Origin: Bacteroides intestinalis
GTDB taxonomy: Bacteria; Bacteroidota; Bacteroidia; Bacteroidales; Bacteroidaceae
Assembly (NCBI RefSeq): GCF_902364365.1
Contig: NZ_CABJDN010000003.1
Location: forward strand, 372,001-436,000
Direction of reading: 5' to 3'
Length of the DNA: 64,000 nt
The first letter of the stretch is position 1; every line of letters begins with the position of its first letter. Positions 1-9,519 of this stretch are shown here, piece after piece. Made by a program: the position numbers and the translations under genes. The notes under the pieces are model-generated. The model saw only the letters and a list, made by a program, of their open reading frames with translations, did not search any database and was not told the origin of the DNA.

Positions 1-1998
1 CCCCTGGCTTTGTCCGTTCACAAACAGTTCCACCGATGGACAGTTAGAGTAAACCAAGACTTCTTTTTCTTCATCGACATCTCCCCATCTCACAGGCCAT
101 CCATGCCCATAGATATGAACCATAGGCTTTTCTGTCCAATAGGATTGGAATACATAATAACTTTCCTTTTTCGTAAAGTCACGTTCCACCACTCCTTTCT
201 GATTCATATATGGCACCGGATTATCCGGACGCACCGGTGTAGAAAAGTCCTTAAACGGCCAATAAGCAGCACCGGTCAGCCAAGGCATATTCTCCTGTTC
301 CTTCAAATGCCAATCTATCAGCTTAACGATATAACTTTCCGACCAGTCTCCTTTCTTCAATACCAGAGCCGAACCATTCAGAGCTGCATCGCCATCACTT
401 TCACCTTCTTTTCGTATAGGAGCAGTAGCCTCCGCATGACGTCCGGCATGGCTATCCCCCCCCCACTCTACATGCAGAAAGTGTTTCACCTTCTCCATTT
501 CTTCTTTGGACATCTGCTGATAATCTGTATAAACCCCACGATACCAACCGGCCCAGATAGAAGGAGAATATACATCTACAATATCGCTACAGAATGCACA
601 ACGGCGAATTGCTGTCTTGCGTTCGGCATCAAGATGATGTGCCAATGTATTCAACTCACTCATCAGGCTCCGTATCTCGCGTTGTTCAAATTCAGGAAAG
701 TCATTCGGCCAGTCATTCTCATTACCTAATCCCCAGATTATCACAGAAGGGTGGTTATAGTGCTGGGTTATCATATTCGTCAACATACGTTTCGCTTGTC
801 CACGATAAGTTTCATTACCCACACCACCACGGCACCAGGGAATTTCTTCCCAAACCAGAATACCCTGTTCATCACAAAGATTCAAAATGATTTCAGATTG
901 CTGATAATGTCCCAGACGGATGAAGTTCACACCCATTTCCTTCATCATTTTCATTTCCTGTATCATCTGTTCCTCGGTCATGGCAGCAGCTACTCCTGCA
1001 TGATCCTCGTGCCGGTGTGTTCCCCGCAACAAGAGACGCTTTCCATTCAGCATGAAAGGGCCCTTATCTATAAACTCAAAAGAACGGAAACCGAAACGTT
1101 CACTCGCTGTCATTTTCTGTCCATTGGCAGTTACAGTAACCTCACAAGTATATAATACCGGACGATCTACATCCCAAAGTTGTGGCTTATCAATCTGAAT
1201 ATTCAGCATATCCAAATCTCCCAACGGAGTTATTTTATCCAGCGTACGGGTAGATACCACTTCACCTTTAGCATTCTTCACTATAACTTCCACCAGTGCT
1301 TCACGCACATCTGCGGGATTATAAAATGTACCGGATACCTTTAACGTCCCCTTTTTCAATTTAGCATCCAATGCCGGTTCTATCCGAAGAGAAGCCACGG
1401 AAACTTCCGGAAGATACACCAGATTCAGATAACGGTAAATACCGCCATACAAATTGAAGTCCGATAAATCCGAAGGAATCATTTCAGCATCCCGGGTATT
1501 ATCACAACGAATACTCAATGGAATTTCACCTCCAAAACGTTCAGCATCTTTGCTTGCCAGAAAAGCTCGCACGGCATCTGTTATATCTACATTCCAACTA
1601 TCATATCCACCGACATGACTACCCACTTTGGTCATATAAACATATACATCCGTCTTCTGTCCCGCTCCTTCGAATTCCAATACAATCCGTCCATCAGGAT
1701 ACGGATTATTCAACTTCAGGCGTGTTTTATACCACCCCGGCCCCTGATAGTAATTCAAATCCGGATCAACAGCATCCTCCGCATTAAAGCAGTGGGGCAA
1801 CGTAACTTTTGTCCATATAGGTTGCTCTTCCGGCTGACCTTTCTTTACAGGGCGTACCAGTTCCCAGATATTGCCCACATCCTGACGGAGAAACTCCCAG
1901 TTATCCGTTAACCGGATCTTATTGCCCATCACAGGTATCTTCGCAAAGGTACCTGCAACAAAGCAAATCATCACTAACAATGCAATTATACGTCTCAT
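1..1998 (-). CDS. Glycoside hydrolase family 2 protein (beta-galactosidase or beta-glucuronidase type), C-terminus cut by window edge
   Basis: The reading frame is open from an ATG at 1998 to base 1 (666 codons, no stop), so the C-terminus lies outside the window. A signal peptide (MRRIIALLVMICF...) points to export. The jelly-roll sugar-binding domain is visible at about residues 25-200 and the TIM barrel follows. The GH2 acid/base signature WGLGNEN puts Glu at residue 427, and HVEWGGD puts the likely nucleophile Glu at 511; the spacing of 84 fits the family. GH2 enzymes release beta-linked galactose, glucuronate or mannose with retention; the substrate cannot be told here. It is the last visible gene of the GH105-HTCS-GH105-GH88 operon, 19 bases after GH88. 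A run of nine G follows the nucleophile codon (456-464) without breaking the frame. Confidence 0.93.
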   Translation of the reverse strand, partial: MRRIIALLVMICFVAGTFAKIPVMGNKIRLTDNWEFLRQDVGNIWELVRPVKKGQPEEQPIWTKVTLPHCFNAEDAVDPDLNYYQGPGWYKTRLKLNNPYPDGRIVLEFEGAGQKTDVYVYMTKVGSHVGGYDSWNVDITDAVRAFLASKDAERFGGEIPLSIRCDNTRDAEMIPSDLSDFNLYGGIYRYLNLVYLPEVSVASLRIEPALDAKLKKGTLKVSGTFYNPADVREALVEVIVKNAKGEVVSTRTLDKITPLGDLDMLNIQIDKPQLWDVDRPVLYTCEVTVTANGQKMTASERFGFRSFEFIDKGPFMLNGKRLLLRGTHRHEDHAGVAAAMTEEQMIQEMKMMKEMGVNFIRLGHYQQSEIILNLCDEQGILVWEEIPWCRGGVGNETYRGQAKRMLTNMITQHYNHPSVIIWGLGNENDWPNDFPEFEQREIRSLMSELNTLAHHLDAERKTAIRRCAFCSDIVDVYSPSIWAGWYRGVYTDYQQMSKEEMEKVKHFLHVEWGGDSHAGRHAEATAPIRKEGESDGDAALNGSALVLKKGDWSESYIVKLIDWHLKEQENMPWLTGAAYWPFKDFSTPVRPDNPVPYMNQKGVVERDFTKKESYYVFQSYWTEKPMVHIYGHGWPVRWGDVDEEKEVLVYSNCPSVELFVNGQSQG

Positions 1999-2017
1999 AC
2001 CTATTGATTCTCCATAT

Positions 2018-3241
2018 TTACAGAATAGCCGTACCTTCTTTCTCTAATTTAGCTTTCTTGAGCAAAGCTTCCAGGAAGTAATAGTCTGCATAAACCAAAG
2101 GAACGTCTCTTTCAAAATTATGTGCACCCGTGCTGTGCAGGAGTAAGAAACCACGGTCACCATCCAATTGCGCACGATAGTTCTTGCTTAAACTCTCAAC
2201 AATCGTATCCGCCCATTTCTTGTATAATGTTGCTTTCTCCGGATTGTACATAGACAATTCGTACATGGCACAAGCCATCACTGCGGCAGCAGAAGCATCC
2301 CTCGGTTCGTTCGGAATACCCGGAGCATCAAAGTCCCAATATGCAACCATATCTTCCGGCATGGTAGGATTGGTAAAGATGTAATTGGCTATGTTCTCAG
2401 CTTGCGACAAGAATTCCGGAAGTTTCGTTTCACGATAACACATGGTATAGCCATACAAACCCCATGCCTGGCCTCTTGACCAAGCAGATTCGTGATTATA
2501 TCCCTGGTGCGTATGCTTATGAAGCACGTCTCCGGTAATTGTATCATAATCTATCACATGATAAGAGCTATAATTATCGCGGAAATGATTCTTCATTGTA
2601 GTGCGTGCATGTGTATTTGCAATGTTATAATACACAGAGTCGCCGGTTTCCTTAAATGCCCAGTACAGCAATTCAAGGTTCATCATATTATCGATAATAA
2701 CCGGACATTGCCACTTGTCGCGACTGTGATCCCAGGAACGGATACAACCAATCGTCGGCTTATAGCGGGTAATCAATGTGGCTGCAGATTCCAACAGGAT
2801 ATCTTTGTAGTTTGCGTCATTGGTCAGACGATAACCATTACCAAAACTACAGTACATTTTGAATCCCATGTCATGCGTTCCGCCATTCGTTTTCTGGTCC
2901 TCTATATTAGCAGTAAATGCCTGTGCCTGCTGCTTCCAGAAATCATCTTGTGTATACTCATACATATACCACAATTCACCGGGAAAGAAACCACTGGTCC
3001 AGTCTCTTGATGCTACCAGGCGCAAGGCACCGTTATCTTCTATCGTGCGCGGAGAAACCGGCTTCCTCTTCAGTTGTTCCTCCGGCATACTTGCTTTAAC
3101 AGAATCTATTTGCGTAAATGCATACTTCAACTGCTGTCCGGCAAAATCAAAACTATCTTTTACGACATCCGTTTCTTTTGTCGCTTGGCTGCATGCTCCA
3201 CATACGACCAATAATGATACTAATCCTGTTTTAAATTTCAT
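2018..3241 (-). CDS. Unsaturated glucuronyl hydrolase, GH88, probable lipoprotein
   Basis: GH88 enzymes hydrate and remove the 4,5-unsaturated uronic acid that polysaccharide lyases leave on oligosaccharide ends. The 407-residue protein has the family layout of an (alpha/alpha)6 barrel. The catalytic aspartates correspond to HDMGF (Asp124) and IIDNMMN (Asp184). I place the start at the internal ATG at 3241 and not at the longer possible start at 3352, because the shorter form begins with a signal peptide (MKFKTGLVSLLVVCGACSQ) and avoids overlap with the preceding gene, which ends at 3273. Cys14 or Cys17 could be lipidated, so the enzyme is probably periplasmic or surface-anchored. It follows the GH105-propeller gene by 31 bases, and the two chemistries are complementary. 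Family assignment is firm; substrate is inferred only. Confidence 0.93.
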   Translation of the reverse strand: MKFKTGLVSLLVVCGACSQATKETDVVKDSFDFAGQQLKYAFTQIDSVKASMPEEQLKRKPVSPRTIEDNGALRLVASRDWTSGFFPGELWYMYEYTQDDFWKQQAQAFTANIEDQKTNGGTHDMGFKMYCSFGNGYRLTNDANYKDILLESAATLITRYKPTIGCIRSWDHSRDKWQCPVIIDNMMNLELLYWAFKETGDSVYYNIANTHARTTMKNHFRDNYSSYHVIDYDTITGDVLHKHTHQGYNHESAWSRGQAWGLYGYTMCYRETKLPEFLSQAENIANYIFTNPTMPEDMVAYWDFDAPGIPNEPRDASAAAVMACAMYELSMYNPEKATLYKKWADTIVESLSKNYRAQLDGDRGFLLLHSTGAHNFERDVPLVYADYYFLEALLKKAKLEKEGTAIL

Positions 3242-3272
3242 AATAGTTATTCTTACTAATGTTGATATTGAT

Positions 3273-5273
3273 TTAATGATAAATATTCTCTCCTGCCAAC
3301 GGAATAAAAACTGAGGAAAAGGTTTCAATTCCCTCACATGGGGCAAAGACATCCACGATATTCTTGTTCCTGTCTACCCAAAGCATGTGCGGCAATGATT
3401 CCCTATCTCCGTGCCCTGTCCAGTTAGTCAGTATCAATCCTATCTCAGGAATATATTGCATTCCGCTCATAAACCTAAGGGGAGCACCCGGAATATCTTT
3501 ATTGGATAGTTCCCAAACAATTTGCTTTTCAGGATTAAACTCTACGATACGGGGATTCTTGTCAGCATCAGCCACCGCTACCAATGTATTACCATTCGGC
3601 AGACGAATTACAGAGTGTGCACCTCCCGAGACGGGCACTTCCCAACAAATTGTTCCATTCTCATCATATTCCACCACCTTCTTCCCACCATAATGAGCCA
3701 CCAAATAATGACCATTATCCAGTCTGCGTGCATTCCTGATGAACGATTTCTTCCCATCCGTCACCCCCGTAGGCAGAATGCACAGTTCCTTAACAACCTT
3801 CCCGTCAGAAGTAACCTCAAGCAAACGTCCGGAGTTACATTCGCCTATAAACGTATTGCCATTAGCAAGCCGTTGGCAAGCAAAAATATGGCTTGGAGAT
3901 GTATAATGAAAAACCGTATCTTTCGCACGGTTTACTTCAAGTACTCCGTGTCCGGTAGTAAACAGCAGATTGCCATTATCTAACACCCATATATCATTAG
4001 AAAGCGGTGCATCATGCTCCCATACCTTCTTTCCGTCTTCAAAGATGAAGACTTTTCCTTGTGAATAGTCTGTACACACAAAGTTTTTGCAGGGGTCCGG
4101 TTTCACATAGGGAGCTTCTTTCATACCCTTTTCCACAATCCCCGTAGCCCAAAGAAAGGAAGAAATTACCTCCTGTCCGTTTTTCTTTCTCGGACGGGTT
4201 ACATAAGTTTTATAATCTTTCTGAATACCCAATCCGTTGTTGGCATCCCACAGGTCTATCAGACCGTCATCAGAACTGACACGTGCTTTGGATAGCAATC
4301 CCCGATATCCTCTTTGTACACAGCCGGCATAGTCTTTAGCCGGAATAACTCCCAATTCGACGGCACGCTGAATGGCATAAACAAACATACCGCTACCGGA
4401 TGTTTCATGCCAGTTTCCCGGTTCTCCCCCTTTATCCACAACCTGATACCACAAACCATTTTCCGAATCCTGCGTTTGTTTCAGACCGGCCATGAGTTCA
4501 CGGGTTATGGAAAGTAATTCTCCATATTGAGGATGATTCTTTGGAAACAACTCCAGAGTTTCCACTAATATCAATGCATACCAGCCCAAGCCTTCGCTCC
4601 ATACTTCTGGCGCCATACCAGTCTGCGGATCAGCCCAACGGGCATCTTTATCTTCATCCCAGCCATGATACAGCAGGCCTGTATTCCCTTTTTTAAGATG
4701 GCGGTGCATGCCGATCAACTGCTTAGCCGCTTCATCAAAGCAATATTTAGAATCACCTATGTAGCGGCCATATTTTGTCAGGAACATTTGCCCCATAAAT
4801 ACGCCGTCCACCCATATCTGCCCTACTGTGCCGCGTCCATGCCAAAACACTCCGTCGGACGTGCGCGAATAATCATCATAGCTTTTCCTTATATAATCAG
4901 CCGCTTTCTTAAACTTCTCATCACCAGTCTGGCGGTATGCCCAGACAATAACTGAACCTGCCATCATATCATCCATGCTACGCCCCCGAAAATACACCAA
5001 GCTACCATCCGGACGAACCACTTCATTTGCCCAATTCATGATATAATCATAGTATTTCCTTTTTCTCGTAGCTTGCCATAGCTTATCGAGCCCTATCAGA
5101 AAGTACCCCTGCGGATAACACCAGGGTTTGAAGGGAATCATCAAAGCCGATGGATAACGAGTCATCACAGTTTGCGCAATGCCCTCCGACCACAACTTCG
5201 GATCATCACCCGGCAGTTGCGCTTTCATAGATAAAGAGAAGAATAAGACAAATGCAATTAGAATGTTTTTCAT
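3273..5273 (-). CDS. GH105 unsaturated uronyl hydrolase fused to a C-terminal beta-propeller
   Basis: This is a 666-residue secreted protein with signal peptide MKNILIAFVLFFSLSMKAQ. Residues about 25-390 form a GH105 (alpha/alpha)6 barrel with the catalytic signature WVDGVFM (Asp156). GH105 removes 4,5-unsaturated galacturonate or glucuronate from rhamnogalacturonan- or arabinogalactan-type fragments. Residues about 395-666 are a separate PQQ-like or arylsulfotransferase-like beta-propeller, with repeats such as LDNGNLLFTTG, LANGNTFIGE, LDNGHYLVAH and LPNGNTLVA. GH105 proteins are usually about 370-400 residues, so the tail is an extra module; a substrate-binding role is a guess. The propeller end (TNWTGHG) resembles that of the stand-alone propeller at 18243-19142 (CNWYGH). 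The gene lies downstream of HTCS-1, behind a strong terminator-like hairpin. Confidence 0.9.
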   Translation of the reverse strand: MKNILIAFVLFFSLSMKAQLPGDDPKLWSEGIAQTVMTRYPSALMIPFKPWCYPQGYFLIGLDKLWQATRKRKYYDYIMNWANEVVRPDGSLVYFRGRSMDDMMAGSVIVWAYRQTGDEKFKKAADYIRKSYDDYSRTSDGVFWHGRGTVGQIWVDGVFMGQMFLTKYGRYIGDSKYCFDEAAKQLIGMHRHLKKGNTGLLYHGWDEDKDARWADPQTGMAPEVWSEGLGWYALILVETLELFPKNHPQYGELLSITRELMAGLKQTQDSENGLWYQVVDKGGEPGNWHETSGSGMFVYAIQRAVELGVIPAKDYAGCVQRGYRGLLSKARVSSDDGLIDLWDANNGLGIQKDYKTYVTRPRKKNGQEVISSFLWATGIVEKGMKEAPYVKPDPCKNFVCTDYSQGKVFIFEDGKKVWEHDAPLSNDIWVLDNGNLLFTTGHGVLEVNRAKDTVFHYTSPSHIFACQRLANGNTFIGECNSGRLLEVTSDGKVVKELCILPTGVTDGKKSFIRNARRLDNGHYLVAHYGGKKVVEYDENGTICWEVPVSGGAHSVIRLPNGNTLVAVADADKNPRIVEFNPEKQIVWELSNKDIPGAPLRFMSGMQYIPEIGLILTNWTGHGDRESLPHMLWVDRNKNIVDVFAPCEGIETFSSVFIPLAGENIYH

Positions 5274-5296
5274 AACTTAATCAGTCTATAAAAAGA

Positions 5297-5329
5297 TTGC
5301 GCTAAGATAAGCGATTTATCTTAGCGCAA
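5297..5329 (-). terminator. Intrinsic terminator after HTCS-1
   Basis: Perfect 14-bp arms (TTGCGCTAAGATAA and its complement) surround a 5-base loop. On the minus strand the stem is followed by TCTTTTTATAG. It lies 59 bases past the HTCS-1 stop and 24 bases before the next gene. I see no separate TAnnTTTG box between it and that gene, so it may act as a leaky terminator that lowers expression of the GH105-GH88-GH2 part. Confidence 0.85.
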
Positions 5330-5387
5330 CTTTCAATATTGTCTTATTCATTTGAAATTCTATTCCAAACAATATGTAAAACAGGAG

Positions 5388-8300
5388 CTATTTGGGAATT
5401 TCTCCCTTATCATTATGCCTTTGTACCCACTCTGAAGGTGAATATCCATAAAATGACTTGAAGCAGTTGGTGAAATAAGCATGACTATTGAAGCCTGTGT
5501 AAACCGATATTTCAGAAACCGTATAACTGGATTCCAACAAGAGTTTGGCAGCTATCTCCAAACGTTTATTGCGTATCAGCTCTGTTGGAGAAAGCTCCGT
5601 TACCGCTTTCAGTTTCCGGTACAGATTGGCACGGCTTAGACCTAACTCCTGGCTCAACAAGTCCACTCCAAGCTCCGGATTAGAGATATTTTTTTCTATA
5701 ATCTCAAAGAAACTCTGCGTGAACCGATCATCCCCCGAAACAATCTCGATTCCCATCGCTTCCGGAGAGAACTTCTTTCCATATAGTTTCTTCAGTTTCT
5801 CACGGGATTCCAGCAAACTGTTGATACGGCAAATCAGCACATCCATACTGAAAGGTTTCACGATATAGTCATCGGCACCAACCGAAAAGCCTTCCTTGAT
5901 ATGAACCACCATGGACTTGGCCGTCATCAGTACTACCGGAATATGCCCAAGCTGTAAATCCTGCTTCACACGCGAGCACAGTTCCAATCCGTCCATCTGC
6001 GGCATCATGATATCACTCAGTATCAAATCCGGATATTTCTCCAGACTCAGTTCCAACGCATCCTTACCATTGTTTACATCCAGCACATAGAAATAAGGAT
6101 CCAGACATTCTTTGACGTAAGCTCTTACTTCATCATTATCTTCCGCCAAAAGTACAGTCCACTTCTTCTCTATCTCAAAATGCATTTCCTTGGCCGATGG
6201 GATAACGTCCTCCACTACCTGCTTTTCATCATCTTCCACCAACTGATCCTTGCTGTAGGCAGAGTTACTGATTGGAATATAAACCTTGAAGATCGTGCCC
6301 GTAGGCTGATTATGGGAGACGGAAATAGTGCCTTTATGCAGAAGCACGATTGAGCGTGTCAGACTCAGACCGATACCCGTACCCACATTCTCTTTATTGT
6401 CATCTTCACCCTGATAAAAAGGTGCAAATATATTCTTCATATCTTCCTCCGTAATACCCTTCCCGGAATCGGTAACCGAGAGACAGGCAAACTTAGTATC
6501 GGCAGGCATCTTATTCAATTCCGCCTGCTGCTCCGATGGAAGTTCGGCAAAGGTACACCGGGACAATGAAAACACAACTTTACCATTATTCGGAGTAAAC
6601 TTCATCGCATTGGACAAGAGGTTAAAGACCACCTTTTCCACGATAGACTTATCAAACCATGCCGACATTCTCTCCTCACTCTTCTCAAAAGTAAATTCGA
6701 TGAATTTCTTTGCTGCAAGATGGTTGAAGGCATAGTAGATTTCTTGCAGGAACAGATTCATGTCCGTTTTGGCAATATGCAACTTCAATTTACCCTCCTG
6801 GTTCTTGCGCAGATCCATCAACTGATTTACAAGCAGCAACAGGCGCTGGGCATTACTGAATATCAGACTCAACTTATTCTTCACGCTGGAAGAGAATTCC
6901 GGCATAGACACCAGATCCTGTAAAGGCGCAATAATCAGTGTAAGCGGAGTGCGGAGTTCATGGGAAAAATTGGTAAACATACGTATCTTCGCCTGATGGA
7001 ACTCTTCCAGTTGCAGTTTCTCCTTCTGCTTGAATTGCAATTCACGCTCCAGCTTTTGTTTCTTCGATATATAATACATGATGAGTGTCATTATAAAGAC
7101 AAAAGCAATGGCATAAAACAGATAAGCATACCAGGTTTTCCACAGGGGCGGATGCACAATAATACGTATCTTACGCGTCTGTTGGCTCCAGACTCCATCA
7201 TTATTAGAGGCTTTCACTTCAAACACATAGGTTCCCGGGCTTAAGTTCGTATAGTAGGCTTCCCGGCGATTGCCAATATAATTCCAGTCTTTATCGTAGC
7301 CTTTCAGGAAAGTGGCATACTGATTCTGCCGGGCAAAAACAAAGTTCAGTGCGCAGTAACCGATAGAGATATTATTCTGATTATAACTCAGCTCTATTTC
7401 TTCCATACCGTCCAGCACGGTATCCAATATTCCGGTTTCGTCTTCCGGCTCAATCACCTGGTTATTCACTACCAATTTCGTGAATACCAATGGCGGTACA
7501 AAAGAGTTTAATTGCAACTCCTGCGGGCTAAAGGTCACAAAGCCGTTGTTACCGCTAAAGCAGATTTCTCCATTGGGCAGTAATAAACCGCTATGGGGAG
7601 TAAACTCATAGACTCCGATTCCATTCAGAGAATTGTAATTGGTAAACTCCTCTGTTTTCAGATTGTATTTCGAGATGCCATTGCTCGCACTGATCCATAA
7701 ATTATTGTCGCTATCCTCCACAATGGAGCAAATATCATTCTCTATCAATCCCTGTTCCTTCGTTACGGTCTTTACGATTCCTTTTTCTTCTTCGTACAAA
7801 GCGATACCGCCACCGAACGTACCAATCCAGATACGACCGGAACTATCACGCACAATACCCGTCACGTAATTATTAAGCAATCGATGAGGCTCTTTCTCAT
7901 CCGTATCATAGTAAACCACCTCTTCCCTATTTACATCGTACTTTATCAGACCATCATTACGACTACCAATCAGCATTACCCCATCACGCAACTTCAGTAT
8001 ACAGCGCGAACTGGCAAACAGGCAACTGTCCTTTCCACCATTTACAGGGAAGCGTTTCTGAAGTTCCTTTTTATCCGACAAACGCATCACTCCCATACGC
8101 GAATCGGAAGTTATAATCCACAGACTATTATCCTTATCACGAAACATGGAGTAAATAGACATTTCCCCCGGCAACTGATAATAGAACGTATATTTCTTAG
8201 TACGGGTATTAAATTGATAGATTGATCCCTTATTCGTTCCGCACCAAAGTATATCATCTTCCAACAGAAGCCCTTTTATAATATTCTGGCTGTACTGCAA

Positions 8301-9494
8301 CTTTGAAGCTTTGTCTATCGGATAATACGCATACTGCCTGTTTTCCAGATTATAATCGAGTAATCCTCTACCCTCCGTTGCCATATATAAACAACCGCCG
8401 GGAGTAGAAACCATACAACCGTATATACCAAACAATGCATCAAACACCGTAGCAGGATCATGGAAATCAAAGCGGTTGTTAAAGCGGCTGGAGAAACTCA
8501 CTCCGCCGGCATACGTCCCCACCCATACCGTCTGACTCCTGTCTACAAACAACGAATAAATGGAAAAGTGACTCAGATTCCCCTTTTCAAGGGAAGCATC
8601 CGTATGTTTCCAGAAAGAATTAGTAGAAAGATCGATGGTATACAGCCCGTCGAAGGTGCCGATAAGCAACATCCCACGTAACTCCGATATAGCTCTGACA
8701 CTATTGCTCGTTAGAATACTATTGCCTTTATGGTAGGTCACCATTTCCTCTTTCTCAAAGTTTATGCGATACAATCCGCTCAGTCCGCTTCCCACCCATA
8801 ACGTCCCGTTTGAATCTTCATAGATAGTAGAGATGCTATTGCCAAGCAGATGTAGCCCCGGCGTTCGGGTAGTAAGTTGCCGTTGCACTTTCATGTTCAT
8901 ATCGCAGACAAACAGGCCTTTCGTAGAAGTGCCTATCAAAATCTGATGCTGCTTCGTTTCGTAGACTACAGAGATAAATTCATCTTTGATCTTCCCGTTC
9001 AGGTCTATACGCTGAAATACATCCATTGCAGGTACATACAGGTATAGCCCCTTGGTAGTTCCTATCCAAAGGCGATTACGGGAGTCTACCGTCAGGCAGC
9101 GTACTTCACTTTTGGCAAAAGCGCCGTATCGTTCGTCAACAAACGGCTTGATACGGTTGGTTTTCAGGTCGAGCCTGTTTAATCCGCGTGCCGTACCAAT
9201 CCACAAATTGCGGTCGTTATCTTCGGCCAAACTCCATACATGATTATCACTCAAGGTCAGAGAGTCTTTCGGATCATGTTTATAGATCACGAATTCGCTT
9301 CCATCATAACGATTCAATCCGTTGCGCGTACCAAACCAGATGAAACCTTTGGTATCCTGGAATATTTTAAGCACAGATATCTGAGATAAACCATCTTTCA
9401 GGTTCAGGTTTGAAAAATAGAAGTTCTCATTATTCTGCGCGGTTACTTCCAAGGTTGCCAACAAGGTTATCAGCAAAAGAATATGTTTTCTCAT
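5388..9494 (-). CDS. Hybrid two-component system sensor/regulator (HTCS-1)
   Basis: A 1368-residue one-protein two-component system typical of Bacteroides glycan loci. In order it has: signal peptide (1-19); fourteen or so periplasmic two-bladed regulator-propeller repeats (about 30-690, recurring WIGT and LWIG words); a Y_Y_Y domain (about 700-785, ending NNDGVWS); one membrane helix (about 795-815); a histidine kinase domain with phospho-acceptor His845 in FSHELRTP; an ATPase domain with NLLSNAMKFTP and GTGIGLSL; a receiver with acceptor Asp1161 in LSDIMMP; and a C-terminal AraC-type DNA-binding domain. The family senses an oligosaccharide in the periplasm and switches on its own utilisation genes. 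It is probably co-transcribed with the GH105 gene 25 bases upstream. Its ligand is unknown; the neighbours suggest a uronic-acid-containing product. Confidence 0.97.
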   Translation of the reverse strand: MRKHILLLITLLATLEVTAQNNENFYFSNLNLKDGLSQISVLKIFQDTKGFIWFGTRNGLNRYDGSEFVIYKHDPKDSLTLSDNHVWSLAEDNDRNLWIGTARGLNRLDLKTNRIKPFVDERYGAFAKSEVRCLTVDSRNRLWIGTTKGLYLYVPAMDVFQRIDLNGKIKDEFISVVYETKQHQILIGTSTKGLFVCDMNMKVQRQLTTRTPGLHLLGNSISTIYEDSNGTLWVGSGLSGLYRINFEKEEMVTYHKGNSILTSNSVRAISELRGMLLIGTFDGLYTIDLSTNSFWKHTDASLEKGNLSHFSIYSLFVDRSQTVWVGTYAGGVSFSSRFNNRFDFHDPATVFDALFGIYGCMVSTPGGCLYMATEGRGLLDYNLENRQYAYYPIDKASKLQYSQNIIKGLLLEDDILWCGTNKGSIYQFNTRTKKYTFYYQLPGEMSIYSMFRDKDNSLWIITSDSRMGVMRLSDKKELQKRFPVNGGKDSCLFASSRCILKLRDGVMLIGSRNDGLIKYDVNREEVVYYDTDEKEPHRLLNNYVTGIVRDSSGRIWIGTFGGGIALYEEEKGIVKTVTKEQGLIENDICSIVEDSDNNLWISASNGISKYNLKTEEFTNYNSLNGIGVYEFTPHSGLLLPNGEICFSGNNGFVTFSPQELQLNSFVPPLVFTKLVVNNQVIEPEDETGILDTVLDGMEEIELSYNQNNISIGYCALNFVFARQNQYATFLKGYDKDWNYIGNRREAYYTNLSPGTYVFEVKASNNDGVWSQQTRKIRIIVHPPLWKTWYAYLFYAIAFVFIMTLIMYYISKKQKLERELQFKQKEKLQLEEFHQAKIRMFTNFSHELRTPLTLIIAPLQDLVSMPEFSSSVKNKLSLIFSNAQRLLLLVNQLMDLRKNQEGKLKLHIAKTDMNLFLQEIYYAFNHLAAKKFIEFTFEKSEERMSAWFDKSIVEKVVFNLLSNAMKFTPNNGKVVFSLSRCTFAELPSEQQAELNKMPADTKFACLSVTDSGKGITEEDMKNIFAPFYQGEDDNKENVGTGIGLSLTRSIVLLHKGTISVSHNQPTGTIFKVYIPISNSAYSKDQLVEDDEKQVVEDVIPSAKEMHFEIEKKWTVLLAEDNDEVRAYVKECLDPYFYVLDVNNGKDALELSLEKYPDLILSDIMMPQMDGLELCSRVKQDLQLGHIPVVLMTAKSMVVHIKEGFSVGADDYIVKPFSMDVLICRINSLLESREKLKKLYGKKFSPEAMGIEIVSGDDRFTQSFFEIIEKNISNPELGVDLLSQELGLSRANLYRKLKAVTELSPTELIRNKRLEIAAKLLLESSYTVSEISVYTGFNSHAYFTNCFKSFYGYSPSEWVQRHNDKGEIPK

Positions 9495-9519
9495 AGGTCA
9501 AAAAAAAGATGTAATAGGC

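Noticed and set aside
3242..3352. N-terminal extension of the GH88 gene up to 3352
   Set aside because: It overlaps the upstream GH105-propeller gene and hides a good lipoprotein signal beginning at 3241.
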